64,000 bases of DNA, from assembly GCF_043641665.1 (NCBI RefSeq), contig NC_092183.1, positions 3,807,501-3,871,500 of the forward strand, read 5' to 3'. Below, piece by piece: positions 24,105 to 35,567 of this stretch. The notes beneath the pieces were generated by a model. It was not told the origin of the DNA. It did not search any database and saw only the letters and a program-made list of their open reading frames with translations. Numbering within the stretch: position 1 is the first letter of the stretch; every line of letters begins with the position of its first letter. This DNA is from Enoplosus armatus. Taxonomy: Eukaryota > Chordata > Actinopteri > Centrarchiformes > Enoplosidae. A program made the translations under genes and the position numbers.

Positions 24105-24137
<33 letters not shown>
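24105..24137. repeat. (TG)n microsatellite
   Basis: An uninterrupted TG tract of about 16 copies in the gene-free region right of dmrt2a. Confidence 0.97.
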
Positions 24138-24139
<2 letters not shown>

Positions 24140-24690
24140 ACGCTGAAAGACAGCTCCAAACACGGGTTTCACATGAGCTGCAGAACACTGATCCGTGCAA
24201 TAATGAACAAGACGAGAGGTTAAAAAAAAAGTCACTAATCTCTTCTTTCTGGCACAAACGTTTCATCTGCGTGAGTCTGCAGCCAAACCACTCGACTCTC
24301 TGACAAAAGCTCTATTTTCTTGTCACTTTGCTTTTTTTTTTTTTTTTCACTCTTAAGCCAACTGAGAAATGTCATGTCAGGAGGAGATTGTGGATGTGTG
24401 ATGGTTTCAAAAAGCCTTGTTGTTGCTGCTGTAATTGGATTTGGGCTGATGATGACATTTTGTGTCACCAGAGAGAGCTGACATCATTCTAAGTAGCCTG
24501 CAGTATCAGATTTTTTACAGTGTGTGTGTGTGTGATACAGAAAGAGAAAGATATGCGCAATCATGGTTGGTTTAATATCAGACAATATGTTGTTTCCTCC
24601 ATCTGAGCTTAATTGTTTCCACTGTTTTGACATTTGTTTTTCTGAAATATACAGTCCAAGTGTAGAAAGTATTTTTGAAAGAGTAGTTTA

Positions 24691-25250
24691 ACGCTTATTT
24701 GCTTTCTTACGGAGAGTTAGATCAGAAGATTGATACCACTCTTATGTCTGTACGGTAAGTATGAAACTACCACCAGCGGCGGATTAGCTTAGCTTAGCAC
24801 AAAAACTGAAAACAGGGGGAAACAGCTAGCCTGGCTTTGTCCGATGGTGGCTTACCAGCACCTCTAAAGCTCACCAATTAACACGTTATGTCTGCGTAAA
24901 GTGTAAAAATGTAGAGACTCCATTAACTTACTGCCAAGAAATAGTGTGGCACATAACCCGTCGCAAAAACCCCAACGTGTTGTTTAAACACTTTGTGTTT
25001 TCTGTACGGATAAAACAAACAAGATATAACATGTCAATTAGTGAGTTTTGGAGGTGCTAGTAGGCACATTTTGTTCCCTTAGGACAGAGCCAGGCTAGCT
25101 GTTTCCCCCTGTTTCCAGTCTTTATGCTAAGCTATGCTAACCAGCTGCTGGCTGAGGCCTCATATTTACCGAACACTTACTGAACAAAAATGAAAGTGGT
25201 ATCGATCTTCTCATCGAAGTCTCGGCAAGAAAGTGAACATGCGTATTTTA
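24691..25250. mobile_element. foldback (MITE-like) element with ~150-bp inverted ends
   Basis: The left arm contains TTATTTGCTTTCTTAC, AGAAGATTGATACCACT, GGATTAGCTTAGCTTAGC and GGGGGAAACAGCTAGCCTGG (to about 24843). The right arm is its reverse complement: CCAGGCTAGCTGTTTCCCCC, ATGCTAAGCTATGCTAACC, AGTGGTATCGATCTTCTC, CGGCAAGAAAGTG (from about 25086). About 240 bases lie between. There is no coding capacity. This long-inverted-repeat nonautonomous family is one I recognise from percomorph genomes; its transposase class cannot be told here. Confidence 0.7.
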
Positions 25251-25800
25251 AGACGTCTAGTGATAACAACTGAGCCATCTCCATGACAACTGAGCGAACT
25301 CCATCTACCGATGAAGACTGTCAGATGATGTCGAAAGCTCTGGGGGGAAAAAGCTAGTGAGATTTAACATTCTTGTGTATCTGACCTCCACATTCTTGTA
25401 TTTGTCAAGATTTTACTGCTGTTACATATTACGTTTTAAAGATGATTTCTTGATTCTCGCGAGATTTCAGAGCGAGACTTGTGTTTCTGGTTAAACAAAA
25501 AGGATTTTACTCTTTCACAAAAAGGTCTGTATGTGTAGGGATCCTTTCCATAATGTTGTCAGTCACTTTGAATAACAATCTGGCAAAAACAAGCAATTTT
25601 AGTGGACGTACTTTGAAGGGTGCAGTTGCCCGCAAAGGTTACGTTGCAGCCCGTTCGTGGCTGTCGGCTGAGGCGATCTACTGGACCAACTCCAAAACCT
25701 TTTGTACCTATTTGTTATTAACATATGCAAAAATAGGGCTACTACCCTTTAACAATGTGTGTGTGTGTGTATACATGAATGCATCTTATTGTGTGTGGGA

Positions 25801-25801
<1 letters not shown>

Positions 25802-25832
<31 letters not shown>
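25802..25832. repeat. (TG)n microsatellite
   Basis: TG tract of about 15 copies. A shorter one lies 35 bases to its left (25756-25770). Confidence 0.96.
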
Positions 25833-25833
<1 letters not shown>

Positions 25834-26004
25834 GGGCCACTCTGACAGCAGTTGGCTGCTGAGCAGAAGGTGACAGTGTTTGTCTGCACTAACCGCCACT
25901 GATAAGTATCTGCTGAAGTCCTTACGGTCTCATTCCCAAAGTGTGAGATTTAGCATGTCAGCAGAGTGAACTGGGTTTGTTGACTCACCATCCCCCCCCC
26001 CTCC

Positions 26005-26032
26005 CTCCTCCTCCTCCTCCTCCTCCTCCTCC
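26005..26032. repeat. (TCC)n microsatellite with C-run
   Basis: About nine TCC triplets follow a run of C at 25992-26001. The strand asymmetry makes long proline or glycine frames that are not genes. Confidence 0.95.
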
Positions 26033-26153
26033 CTGTCCGCTTATCAACAGTTGTAGTTCACACAGTAGCATTTTGTTTGGGGTATGCAGGTGTCGTTTGC
26101 CATTTAGAGACTTCAATGACTTTCCTTCATGCTGTGATGTTGGGAAAAGAAAA

Positions 26154-26156
<3 letters not shown>

Positions 26157-26192
<36 letters not shown>
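26157..26192. repeat. (CA)n microsatellite
   Basis: CA tract of about 17 copies. Confidence 0.97.
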
Positions 26193-26198
<6 letters not shown>

Positions 26199-26509
26199 CT
26201 GGGAATTTTGCCTTTCGTGGCTCTTGTTTCAAGAAACACAACAGAGGTCGCTGACTGTGTTTGTTTCTTACACAGACAGACTTATTGTGGTCGTGTTAAA
26301 TCTCACGAAGCTGCGCTTGTGTTGCGTTTAAAGGAGCACTCCGAGCGATTTTGCATGTTTTGTTTAAGATTCAGGATTCAACATCCAAAGCTTTGTTGTC
26401 GTATGTTCAGAGAACGAGTTACACTGAACATAAAACATAAAGTTATAACAGGAGACAGTTGATGATCCTCTGACTTACATCATCTAGCGCCATCATTAGG
26501 TAAAATTAT

Positions 26510-26735
26510 TTTATAGTAAGTATTTGTCACTTAGCTCCAAAGCTAATGCCCCATAAGCCTCAGCTGTACTTTGCGTTTACTGCTAATTAGTGAATGTTAG
26601 CACGCTAAGACACTAAACCTGTCAAACATCAGGATGTTAGTGTCATTGTGAGCATGTTAGCATTTAGCTCAAAGCATAGTGTTAGCCTCACAGAGCTGCT
26701 GGCGTGACTGCAGACTCTTAGTCCTGTTAACAAGT
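26510..26735. repeat. TTAGC-type interspersed repeat
   Basis: Contains GTTAGCACGCTAAGACAC, AACATCAGGATGTTAG, CATTGTGAGCATGTTAGCAT, TTAGCTCAAAGCATAG and CTCACAGAGCTGCTGGC in a row. This order of blocks belongs to a nonautonomous repeat I recognise from spiny-rayed fish. It is one solo copy without a coding frame. Confidence 0.6.
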
Positions 26736-26984
26736 GAATGCAGAGACCTATCAGTCAGGAGAATAGATCAGCAGTCAATCATACGTATTGGTTTGTTGGA
26801 GCAAAAGTCCAACAAAATCACAAAATAAAACAGCGAGCGGATGAAACATGTAGTTCGGACTTCCCCTGCTGCGATACAACAGCTCCATTCTTCTCCTGCC
26901 CATATAGCACTTGGCTGCCCTGCCAGTGACTGTGTGGTTGGTTTATTGCTTTATCACTGCCCGAGTTGCCTCAACCCGTAACCC

Positions 26985-27006
26985 TCACACACACACACAC
27001 ACACAC
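26985..27006. repeat. (CA)n microsatellite
   Basis: Short CA tract of about 11 copies. Confidence 0.93.
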
Positions 27007-27139
27007 CTATGAACCCTTCTCCAGGTGTTGAAGCAAGCCATCCGTTCCACTGTTGCCGTAGTCACGCCATTAACTCTCAGCCCATCTGATACGCTACAAT
27101 CCTTTGCACATTAAGAATCTATTAAGCACCACAAACTCA

Positions 27140-27162
27140 GACACACACACACACACACACAC
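27140..27162. repeat. (CA)n microsatellite
   Basis: Short CA tract of about 11 copies, at the left edge of the candidate regulatory block that follows. Confidence 0.93.
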
Positions 27163-27169
27163 TCACAGA

Positions 27170-27490
27170 AAAATCACACGGTGGGTTATTTTGACTCTAG
27201 AAATAAATGGCACATGCTGTATTTTGCATGGGCGATCAGCGGGCGTGAAGGAAAGGGTAGGATCCCTATTCATTTTCACCCGTGTTGTTCCTCTCGGTCT
27301 CTACCAGCAGCAGGGAGAGGAACGCCGGCCGGTTCCTGCATTCCTTCCCAGCACCTTGTAATCCAATAAGAAATGTGTGGCACTGCAGCTTTTTGACAAG
27401 TAGCTCCCACTTAATTACCATGTTGTTAGGGCTGACAGGCCTGGGGGCCGATAGGGGCAAAAGGCTGGTGGTTCACGGCTGGGGGGGTCT
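27170..27490. promoter_or_regulatory. candidate conserved noncoding element
   Basis: About 320 bases of repeat-free, balanced-composition DNA with a homeodomain core TAATTA (27412-27417), a CCAAT box (about 27363), GGCACATGCTG and ATTTTGCATG. Frames are open on both strands but show no domain. Its texture is that of a vertebrate developmental enhancer, about 4 kb beyond dmrt2a. The evidence is composition and motifs only. Confidence 0.35.
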
Positions 27491-28114
27491 GGGAATATCC
27501 TGAAAACACAGACACACACATGTACACACACTTGAAATGTATGAATGATACATTTACACACACACACGCTGGAGTTTCAGTTGTTTGAACATGTCTTGGT
27601 TAGGATGAAAATTAGATCTTGTGGGTTGACTTCAACCTCAATGGCCAATATTTTTGTGGCGTGCGTTAGAAAGTACAATCGAGACATAACGGCAAGGTGT
27701 TATATATGTTAACGAAAACGCAAGTCAGCCTCGACAGCTTCTTGTTTTATCCCGCGTATGTCAGACTTTCTTCTTCGTTGTGCTCCATGCTGACGTGGTC
27801 GCTCACCCTCCTGATCCTGGAGGTCTGTCTCTGGACCTGGAGTGACTCTTTGTATTATCAGAGTCTGATCCACTTTGTCCCGTGATAATTAACCTCTCAA
27901 AGAGCTGCATCAGTAGATTGTGTTTGTGCCATTTGTGCGTGCAGAGAGGTCAGCTAGGACTTTAATGCGTGTGCTTTATTGGGCCGAAAACACAGAGGCA
28001 AAAATCGAATTGTTTTTATATCTAAACCTCCGATCTGCTGTGTTTACATGAACACAATCTGTCCATTGTGCAGCGTCGCCGTTGGCTCTATTTCTGCCAC
28101 CGGCACCTGTGCTC

Positions 28115-28142
28115 TTGTTGTTGTTGTTGTTGTTGTTGTTGT
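28115..28142. repeat. (TTG)n microsatellite
   Basis: About nine TTG triplets between two unremarkable unique stretches. Confidence 0.95.
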
Positions 28143-28329
28143 TTCAGTAGCCTCTGGCGTCACCCCGTACTTCTGCTCACAGTGGGACTAGAAAGACGTT
28201 TTTGCAACACAAACTGACGTGGAGCTGAACAGTAAAGTAAACAGTAAACCTTCTCCTCAGGTCCATAAAACAATTAGCCCTCTTCTCCCCGTCCTGGAGG
28301 AGAAGTAACAACAAAAGATTTTGGTTTCT

Positions 28330-28560
28330 TGAGAAGAGAGGTGATATCACTCATGTATACTGTACTTTGCTTTGTTTCAAAGACTAATTGTTTCCAGGGA
28401 GTCCACATGAAATTTGCAAGACGAAGCTACTTCAAGGTGTGTCCCGTCCTCTCTGGAATCATTTTGAAACATTCACGCAAGGATCAAGGAGAAAGGCAAA
28501 TTCAGCCACTTCAAATCCAGATGATAGCCACATTTGCAAGTTTATGCAAATAATTGTAAA
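28330..28560. promoter_or_regulatory. candidate conserved noncoding element with octamer site
   Basis: The block ends with ATGCAAAT (28544-28551), the POU/octamer sequence, overlapping TAATTG (28551-28556), a homeodomain core. Earlier it holds ACTAATTGTTTCC and TTTGCAAGACGAAGC. No repeats are present. The 74-codon frame here resembles no protein. An enhancer is a reasonable guess; nothing beyond motifs supports it. Confidence 0.3.
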
Positions 28561-28849
28561 TCTTTGAGCAGCCGGTGTTTGGAAAGGTGAACCTTGAGAG
28601 AACGAGAAGACGAAAACTATCATCTTTTACTTCACTCTGTGTCTGTTCGCGCCGTCAGATTTAATGACACGGTTCTCTTCTTTCCGTTCCTAAGAGATTT
28701 TGTAAGATTTACTTGATTTTTCTGTTTTGCAAATTTGTCTTTATTTTGAGACAAACACATACATCGGCATCTTCTCCACCTGCTGAGCTTTAGCCGTGAA
28801 TTTGCCAGTCTAAACATCCATGTAAATACTATGGAAAAACGCTTTGTGT

Positions 28850-29140
28850 TGCACGACCCTCTGCAGTGTACTGTCACTCTGGGCGGTGCACACTTATTAC
28901 AAATGTTATTTCTGTCAGGGTTGTTGTCTTTGCTGCCGTCTGCAGTCCCTCTGATTTTATCCACCTTTGTAGCTACAGTGTGAATGGAAAAAGAGATCAG
29001 TTGCGGCTGCTGCTTGACGAGCAACACTGCATGCAGAGGTCGGTGCAGATGGTGCAGCTGTAATTCTGCTAACACAGTGATAAATGACAACCACACCTGG
29101 CTCACGCTAACTAGAGTAAACACCACGATCGCCATGGTTA
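28850..29140. promoter_or_regulatory. candidate conserved noncoding block
   Basis: Repeat-free, moderately GC-rich DNA with E-box CAGCTG (in GTGCAGCTGTAATTC, about 29055) and GATAAATGAC. It is open for 65 codons on + and lies inside the 170-codon - frame, neither of which looks like a protein. The composition contrasts with the AT-rich DNA that follows from 29280. Confidence 0.22.
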
Positions 29141-30133
29141 ACACTTAAAAGCTCTGATTTGCATAGGCCTATAAGAGTGTATTCAAATGCACTCTCCGTA
29201 TATACGGCCTCACCCTGGCAAACAGATCGTCTATGTTTAGAGTGACGCATGAATTGTCTTTTACTGCTGAGTCACGAAAATACTGATGACACAAAAAATA
29301 CATTTTAATTACTCTATTGCCTATTCTTTTCAATTCTGTACAATATGGTTACATTTTTACTGCATTTATAGGATGTAAATATGCAAAAGATCTGTAGAAA
29401 ACTGCACCACAGGACACTTTTAAGTATTTACATTATATTTAGGCATTTACACTATTCGTGCGTAAATGACTCTGAGTAATGAGAGAGAATGTTTTTCAGA
29501 TTTCCAGTTTGACTAATAGTGTAAGGGTTTCAATGGTGCAAGTCTTCTATCATTTCATGTTATAAAAATATTACAGTACATTAATTTCTTGTGTTCTAGC
29601 TGCCAAATTATCTATACTATAAAGACTGTAGGGGTGCAGTACCTGTAGCGACCAGCACAGGCGTGTTTGGCGTTTGTCATGTTTCTAAACGTTTGTCTAA
29701 GTTGCTTCACTTTTACACGCTTTGCTGTCTGTGGTTAGGAACATGTGTTTTTTTTGGCTGAATAATGTCGATGTTTATTTGTAAATAAAATGTAAAAAGC
29801 GATCTCCAAGCTTTCATAATGACTCTGCTTCTTCCTGTTTAAAGATTTTCCAGACAGTTTATTTGCAGCATCCTCTCAGTCTGAACGCCGCAGACGGCAT
29901 CTTGTGCACAGGAGAGAGGTGTCATCACGTCAAGCAGGCAGCTGACTTCGCAGTGTGTGAAAGATGGATTTAATAATCTGTCCTCAAACCAGCAGTCAAA
30001 CTCCAGACTGGAACTTCCTGAGTCTGCATGGGCAGAGTGGGACACTTTTACTGGTCCATCAAAGTCGGCTCATCTGGAGGAGCTGATGGTGCTCATGTGT
30101 GAATGGATACCAGGGGTGTAGTGGTGCAGGGTA

Positions 30134-30157
30134 TATGCTATGCTATGCTATGCTATG
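30134..30157. repeat. (TATGC)n microsatellite
   Basis: Four to five copies of TATGC in tandem. Confidence 0.9.
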
Positions 30158-30759
30158 TTATTAACACCATAGTCACTCCTATTTCAGTGAGCAATAGCGA
30201 TAAACATCACACTTGTGTGCAGTACATGATACACACCCAGTGGCCGTGTTTAGAGTCAATGCAGGATTAAGTGTACTGTTTATGTTGTGTGGCAACATAA
30301 AGTAAAGGTTTGGAGTGACACGTTTGGCTTTGACGCCAGAGACCGAGACAAAGAGGGAGCTGGGGTACCCTGGACATTTTCCCATACACGTAGTTCACCT
30401 TTGTCTAGAGACATTAGGAGTATTGGTTGGTCTCATCTCTGTACTTGTTTTGGTGAAGTTCTTTATTTAGATAAACAAGTTGGGTCTTTTGTTTGTGTTT
30501 TGTTTTTAGAGGTAGAGTTCAGTCAGTTTTGTTATACTGATATCTGTTGGTTTTGGCACAACCACCTGGTCCTTTCCTCCCTCACATTTTTGAGATCTTT
30601 CGTTGGGTTTACAAGTTTCGTTGAGCAGAAAATAATAACGTTTTATTTGCACATTTACTGACTCTTTTGATTTGTTTTGATTGTCGTAGGAGACGCAACA
30701 GTTTCTGATGAAACTCACTTTACGCTACCAACAGACAACAGACAGTCAAAGTTAGAAAG

Positions 30760-30870
30760 TTAGCAACTAGCTGGTGAACACAGCAGTATTTAACAGCTAA
30801 AAAGACAGATATTTCCTTCAGGAGTTGGTGAAGAAATTGTTCACACTAAACACATTATGTGTATCCTTGA
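30760..30870. repeat. interspersed-repeat fragment (GCTGGTGAACA..TATTTCC box)
   Basis: AACTAGCTGGTGAACACAGC, AACAGCTAAAAAGACAGATA and TTTCCTTCAGGAGTTGG are blocks also found in part at 50988-51140 and 54500-54560. They mark a shared noncoding repeat family. Confidence 0.45.
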
Positions 30871-31442
30871 GGTGTTGAAATGTGTTGAATGCATTTCCTT
30901 TCTCATAAACAATCATTTCAACAAGCTGCATTGTTTACATCCATGTTTACTTGCTGGCGCTATTCTTCTTCCCTGTCTTTGCTCGCACATTGCTACGTAT
31001 CTTGACGCCGTGTGTTACCATCACCTGCAGATCGGTGGAATAGTGTGAAACCATTCGCAGGAAAGTGGAGCACATCTCCCACGTGCTTGCATGGGAGCAA
31101 ACAAAACAGGGACCTGCTCATAAAAACATACCTCCACAGCACTACTAGTGATCAAAAACTCCACAGGGTGCCTTTAGCCAAATAAATAGTCTGCTGAAAT
31201 AGTTGTAATTGCCTAAACGTCACCATCCCTCAAAGGCCCACACGCTCATGGTCCACTCACGCAGGTGTTTTCACTTATCCTGCCTGATTAGACTGCGCAT
31301 ATACAATCTGTGCTTGACTGTTGCACCTGTTGAGGTGCGACACTTTTTATTGCTCTTATTGTTGCATTGAGTTTGGCGACTTGACCTTCCAGGTTCCAGT
31401 ATAACTCGGCCCAGCTTCAACCCGATAGCCGCCTGCTCAGCC

Positions 31443-31484
31443 ACAATAACTAAAACCACCTGTGTGAGTGGTTTTAGTTATTGT
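31443..31484. repeat. perfect inverted repeat, 17-bp arms and 8-base loop
   Basis: The left arm (31443-31459, ACAATAACTAAAACCAC) and the right arm (31468-31484) are exact reverse complements around an 8-base loop. Because of this symmetry, reading frames beginning with the same six residues start on both strands. It could form a stable hairpin. Flanking bases do not pair, so it is not a long foldback. Confidence 0.9.
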
Positions 31485-33494
31485 CCGTTCCCACCGTTAT
31501 GTACTCGCCTTTCCACTGAGCGTTCAAATATTATTGAATGTAATCCAGGGTTTTGCTGCAAAGGATGCCAAAGGGGGATTCATACCTAAACACTCTTCAC
31601 TCAATGTTCACCCAGTTAACACATTTTGTTCAGCAGCTTGTCAGTGTGAACGTTACCTGAATTACATTTTACATCAGTGGAAACCTGCTGACCCCTGAAG
31701 GTACAGGGCGAGGCTTTAACCTTGGAGTTGGTCTGACAAAACCTGTTGCCACTGTGACACTTTGGCCGTGTTTAGTCAACACAGCCTGTGCTATTCTCCC
31801 TGTTTTCACATCAACACATTTTGTTTCCTGTACAATACAGTGTGAAGAAACTGGTTTCCATTTCTTATCTGCCCGGGCGTTTCGAAGAGGCTGTTGACGC
31901 TGTGGATTTTATGTCACACAGAGGGTTAGGGGTTAGGGTTAGGGTGCAGACAGGCGTCTTTTGCTGCGACAGTCAGACTTTAGATGCTGGAATGCTCTAA
32001 TCTAATTTGTCATTTTGCTGTTGTAACTTTGTGTAAATACCAGAAAAGAGTGCTTTTTGTGATCTATGATCTCATAGATAAACATGACCTTCATAAGAAT
32101 TACATTGTTGTAAGTTACAAAGATCAGGGGTCATAAATATCTTTATTATTTACAATAAAGAAAATGTCTCTGCACGGTGCCGCCTTTGTAACAAATCTTA
32201 AACAGAGAAACGTCTCCGGTTTGAGACCTTTGTTGTCCCCATCTCTCTCTCAAGCCTCATTTCCTGCTTTCACCCCTCAACTGATAATAAAGGCCTACAT
32301 TCCTAAAAATATACCTAAAGTTAATTCACCTGCTCGCTTGCTGCCTATTTTTGCTTGCTTTGGTCAAAGTGAATATTTTTTCCATATGAAGGAGAAACAC
32401 ATTTACCACTCAAAATATATAATCTTTGAAACAATGAGTCCTAGATTTCAGACAGAGGTGGACAAAAGCACATTTGACAAATGACAACAACTGGCAGAGT
32501 TTATCAACTGTAGCTAGCTAGCCAATTAAGCTAATGGTAGCTAAACGAGTAGGTTGAAAACGCTGTTCAAATCCCCTTTTTATTTTAAGCATTTCCAGTT
32601 TAAGCATTTTATAATGAGAACCCTGTGAAAGGGGTCTTAAATGTGTGCTACATGGCTACAAGCTAAAAGATCTGGGGACACTGGCTTGAAATGAGAGTTA
32701 ACCAAACAGTAAATGTGCTGTAAAACCAAAACAGTGAGCTACAAGAGGCTAAAAATCCATACAGAGTTGCAGACTTTCTGTGGGTGGACACCACAAAAAC
32801 CTTTCACATTACATGTAGTCATATGCTCAATTGCTAACATAGGAACTAGTGATTGATTTCGTTAACCTTTAACCAGGACTTGTTACTCCAAACAGGCTGC
32901 TTCACCTGCTCCCCCACATACATCAAACTGTTAAAAATGCTGTTACAAACTGAAAAAAAACCCAAAGATAAGTTGAAGTGTGATCCAGCCAGGCTGAAGA
33001 TACCGTGTGATCCTGGTCGTGGAAATGAATTATTACATATTTCACTTTAGGAATTCTAGTCAGTGATACCTGTCTTCAAGTTTGTCCCAGTAGGAGAAAC
33101 TGAGCAAGTCGAACTCGGGGTCAAAAATGAAATCCAAAACCTGTAGATGAAAAATAAAACCCCAGGTATTTGACTCCACCTTTAAATTTTTACAGGACTT
33201 TTCTTTTTTTTACAGAGCTACATGAAAGTGTTTTATGGGGAACCCGCGTGACACAGGGGGATACCACCTCTGAAGTAGAGTTTGGACACTCAACTCATCC
33301 AATACATCACCTGTAAGTCTATCTTTGGGAAAGACAGCCAACCTGCCTTTGATCAGGGCACTTGCAGAGTTGTCAGTGCCTTCTGTTTCAGGGGGATGGG
33401 GTGTGGGTTATACTTCCACACTGTAGTACAATACAATACACATATGTCACATATTAGCCAAAGCAGAATAGATGGTTATAAGCTTTCAGTGGTG

Positions 33495-33885
33495 TCACAT
33501 TTAACAAGTAAAAGTAATCAAAATGTACTTAGCATATCAAACGTTGAAGCACCCATTGTGCAGATTAGCCTTTTTGTGATTATATGTATTGTATTGTTAT
33601 ATGTTATATGCAGTATATTAGATTTTTGGATTATTATTCCTCATGTATTAACATATGAGCAGCATTTCAATGTTGTAGCTGGTCAAACTGGAGCCAATTT
33701 TAACTGATTCATATAACAAGGTATCATATTTCGTTAGATAGCAACATGTTGTGTATAATTCCTAATCTGCAAAGTAACTAGCAGCTATAGCTGAGAATGT
33801 TGTGAAATAATATTTATCTCTATCTTAAATTAGGTGGAATAAAAGTATGAAGTAGAATTAAATGGAAATACTCATGTAGTCATAT
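33495..33885 (+). mobile_element. decayed AAGTACTTAAGTA-family element
   Basis: AACAAGTAAAAGTAATC, GAGCAGCATTTCAATGTTGTAG, AATCTGCAAAGTAACTAG, TGAAATAATATT and AATGGAAATACTCATG occur in family order with many substitutions. It lies immediately left of the tRNA array. Confidence 0.5.
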
Positions 33886-34314
33886 TGTTGACATGTGAAC
33901 ATGGCAGACTGAAGTAAACTTACCAAAGTAAGTCCGATCTAGGTCACTTTCCAGGTTGTTTTTCATGGCTTCTTAAAAGCCTTGTCTTGTGTCTTTTCCT
34001 GGACAATTCCCTGGTCAACTCCCAGGGTTTTTACATGCTTGTAGTTTCCTGTTCAGTTATTTTGGTCAATAAAATGTGTGAAGACTTAAGGACTTGTTTA
34101 TTCTCAGTGCATGTGGCAGAGTATCAACAAAGACATTTCTGTTAGAGAAACTGATCTTAAACGTCAGATCCAGGTCACCTTCCAGGGTGTTTTACATGTG
34201 CCTGGAAAGTCAGGAAAGGTGTGACATGAAGGATAGGGGTGCTGGGCGCATTATGCACCCAAGTCAGTCATCTTGTTGACATGTAAACGTGCAAGACTAA
34301 AGCAAAGTAGTTTT

Positions 34315-34396
34315 CGACGAGGATGGGATTCGAACCCACGCGTGCAGAGCACAATGGATTAGCAGTCCATCGCCTTAACCACTCGGCCACCTCGTC
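34315..34396 (-). tRNA. trnas-gcu: tRNA-Ser (anticodon GCT), array copy 1
   Basis: 82 bases on the - strand. The 7-bp acceptor stem GACGAGG/CCTCGTC is followed by discriminator G. The anticodon loop CTGCTAA gives anticodon GCT, reading AGC/AGT serine codons. A long variable arm, as in serine tRNAs, precedes GTGGGTTCGAATCCCAT (T arm and B box). Intronless. The only T run on the - strand just after the 3' end is TTT, with no TTTT. Confidence 0.96.
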
Positions 34397-34535
34397 TTTT
34401 CTTGTCTGAGTTTTACAGTCAAAGTCAGATTCAGGTCACCTTTCAGGGTGTTTTACATGCGCCTGGAAAGTCTCTAAAGGCGTGGCATGAAGGATAGGTG
34501 AGCTGGGCGCGTTATTCACTCTGTTTTTTCTGTCA

Positions 34536-34608
34536 GGGGAATTAGCTCAAATGGCAGAGCGCTTGCTTCGCATGCGAGAGGTAGCGGGATCGATGCCCGC
34601 ATTCTCCA
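34536..34608 (+). tRNA. trnaa-cgc: tRNA-Ala (anticodon CGC), array copy 1
   Basis: 73 bases: acceptor GGGGAAT/ATTCTCC with the G3-T70 wobble pair that identifies alanine tRNAs, discriminator A, and anticodon loop TTCGCAT giving CGC. Compared with the common AGC copies it has C for T in the D loop (ATGGCAGAGC) and a T29-G41 wobble in the anticodon stem. It diverges from tRNA-Ser copy 1 across 139 bases. It is the only CGC isoacceptor in the array. Confidence 0.95.
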
Positions 34609-35485
34609 GTGGACTTTAGTTTCCACAGTGTTTGTGATCTAAAGAAAAGATGGTTCAAGTAAAGATCACTGTGAGACTTCCTGCACCAGCTTAACAGAAA
34701 ACTGCATAAGTACATAAGGACAACCACTGGGGGCTTCGTAGTAGTCTTGTCTTGTGACAATTCCCTGGTCAGCTTCTTTCATTTTAATCACGTAGCAATG
34801 TTTGACCTTTTGTGATTGAAACTCACATCCAGATCACCTTCCAGGGTGTTTTCCATAGACCTGGAAGACCTGGAAAGGCATTTCTTCACATAGTGATGCT
34901 GCTGGTTTTGTGAATGAAATGCAGCAAATTAATGTGGCCATGCTTGTAGTTTCCTGGTCAGATGTTTTGGTCAATGAAATGTGTGAAGACTTAAGGACTT
35001 GTTGAATCTCAGTGCATGTGGCAGAGCATCAACAAAGACATTTCTGTTAGAGAAACTGATCTTAAAAGTCAGATCCAGGTCACCCTCCAGGGTGTTTTAC
35101 ATGTGCCTGGAGAGTCGGGAAAGGCGGGGCATTAAGGATAGGGGTGCTGGGCACATTATGCACCCGTGTTTTAGCTTCCAGTTGAGAAACTGATCTTAAA
35201 AGTCAGATCCAGGTCACCTTCCAGGGTGTTTTACATGTGCCTGGAAAGTCAGGAAAGGTGTGGCATGAAGGATAGGGGTGCTGGGCACATTATGCACCCG
35301 TGTTTTAGCTTCCAGTTGAGATGGTTTGTACAACAAATGTGTGAAGACGTAAGGACTGCAAGACACTTGTTTGTTCACAGTGCATGTGGCAGTGCATCAA
35401 TGAAGACGTTTCTGTTTGAGAAACAGATCTTATTATTCCAAGCCAGTTGACATGTAAACGTGCAAGACTAAAGCAAAGTAGTTTA

Positions 35486-35567
35486 CGACGAGGATGGGAT
35501 TCGAACCCACGCGTGCAGAGCACAATGGATTAGCAGTCCATCGCCTTAACCACTCGGCCACCTCGTC
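35486..35567 (-). tRNA. trnas-gcu: tRNA-Ser (anticodon GCT), array copy 2
   Basis: 82 bases, identical by eye to copy 1 over the whole gene. All stems pair. The left flank differs by one base (GTTTACG instead of GTTTTCG). Confidence 0.96.

Larger units (their letters stand above)
23240..33940. other. gene-free DNA right of dmrt2a
   Basis: No protein-coding gene is supportable. The longest frame (170 codons, - strand, 28632-29144) has no recognisable domain and low-complexity flanks. The stretch contains microsatellites, a foldback element (24691-25250), a TTAGC-type interspersed repeat (26510-26735), candidate regulatory blocks near 27.2-29.1 kb, a hairpin at 31443-31484 and a decayed interspersed repeat (33495-33885). 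The intervals 23240-24090, 25250-25750, 29150-30740, 31000-31440 and 31950-33490 show nothing I can name. Vertebrate synteny predicts a large regulatory desert on this side of DMRT2, which this matches. Confidence 0.65.

Noticed and set aside
25977..26462. 161-codon + frame with poly-proline and poly-threonine/histidine
   Set aside because: Built from TCC and CA microsatellites.
28632..29144. 170-codon frame on the - strand
   Set aside because: The longest unexplained frame, but it has no recognisable domain, no supporting splice sites or codon bias visible by eye, and overlaps a + frame; likely chance.
31923..31944. Telomere-like GGTTAGGG repeats
   Set aside because: Only about three imperfect copies; too short for an interstitial telomere.
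35305..35523. Frames reading through tRNA-Ser copies on the - strand
   Set aside because: Repeat in each array unit; they exist only because the tRNA and linker lack stops in that frame.
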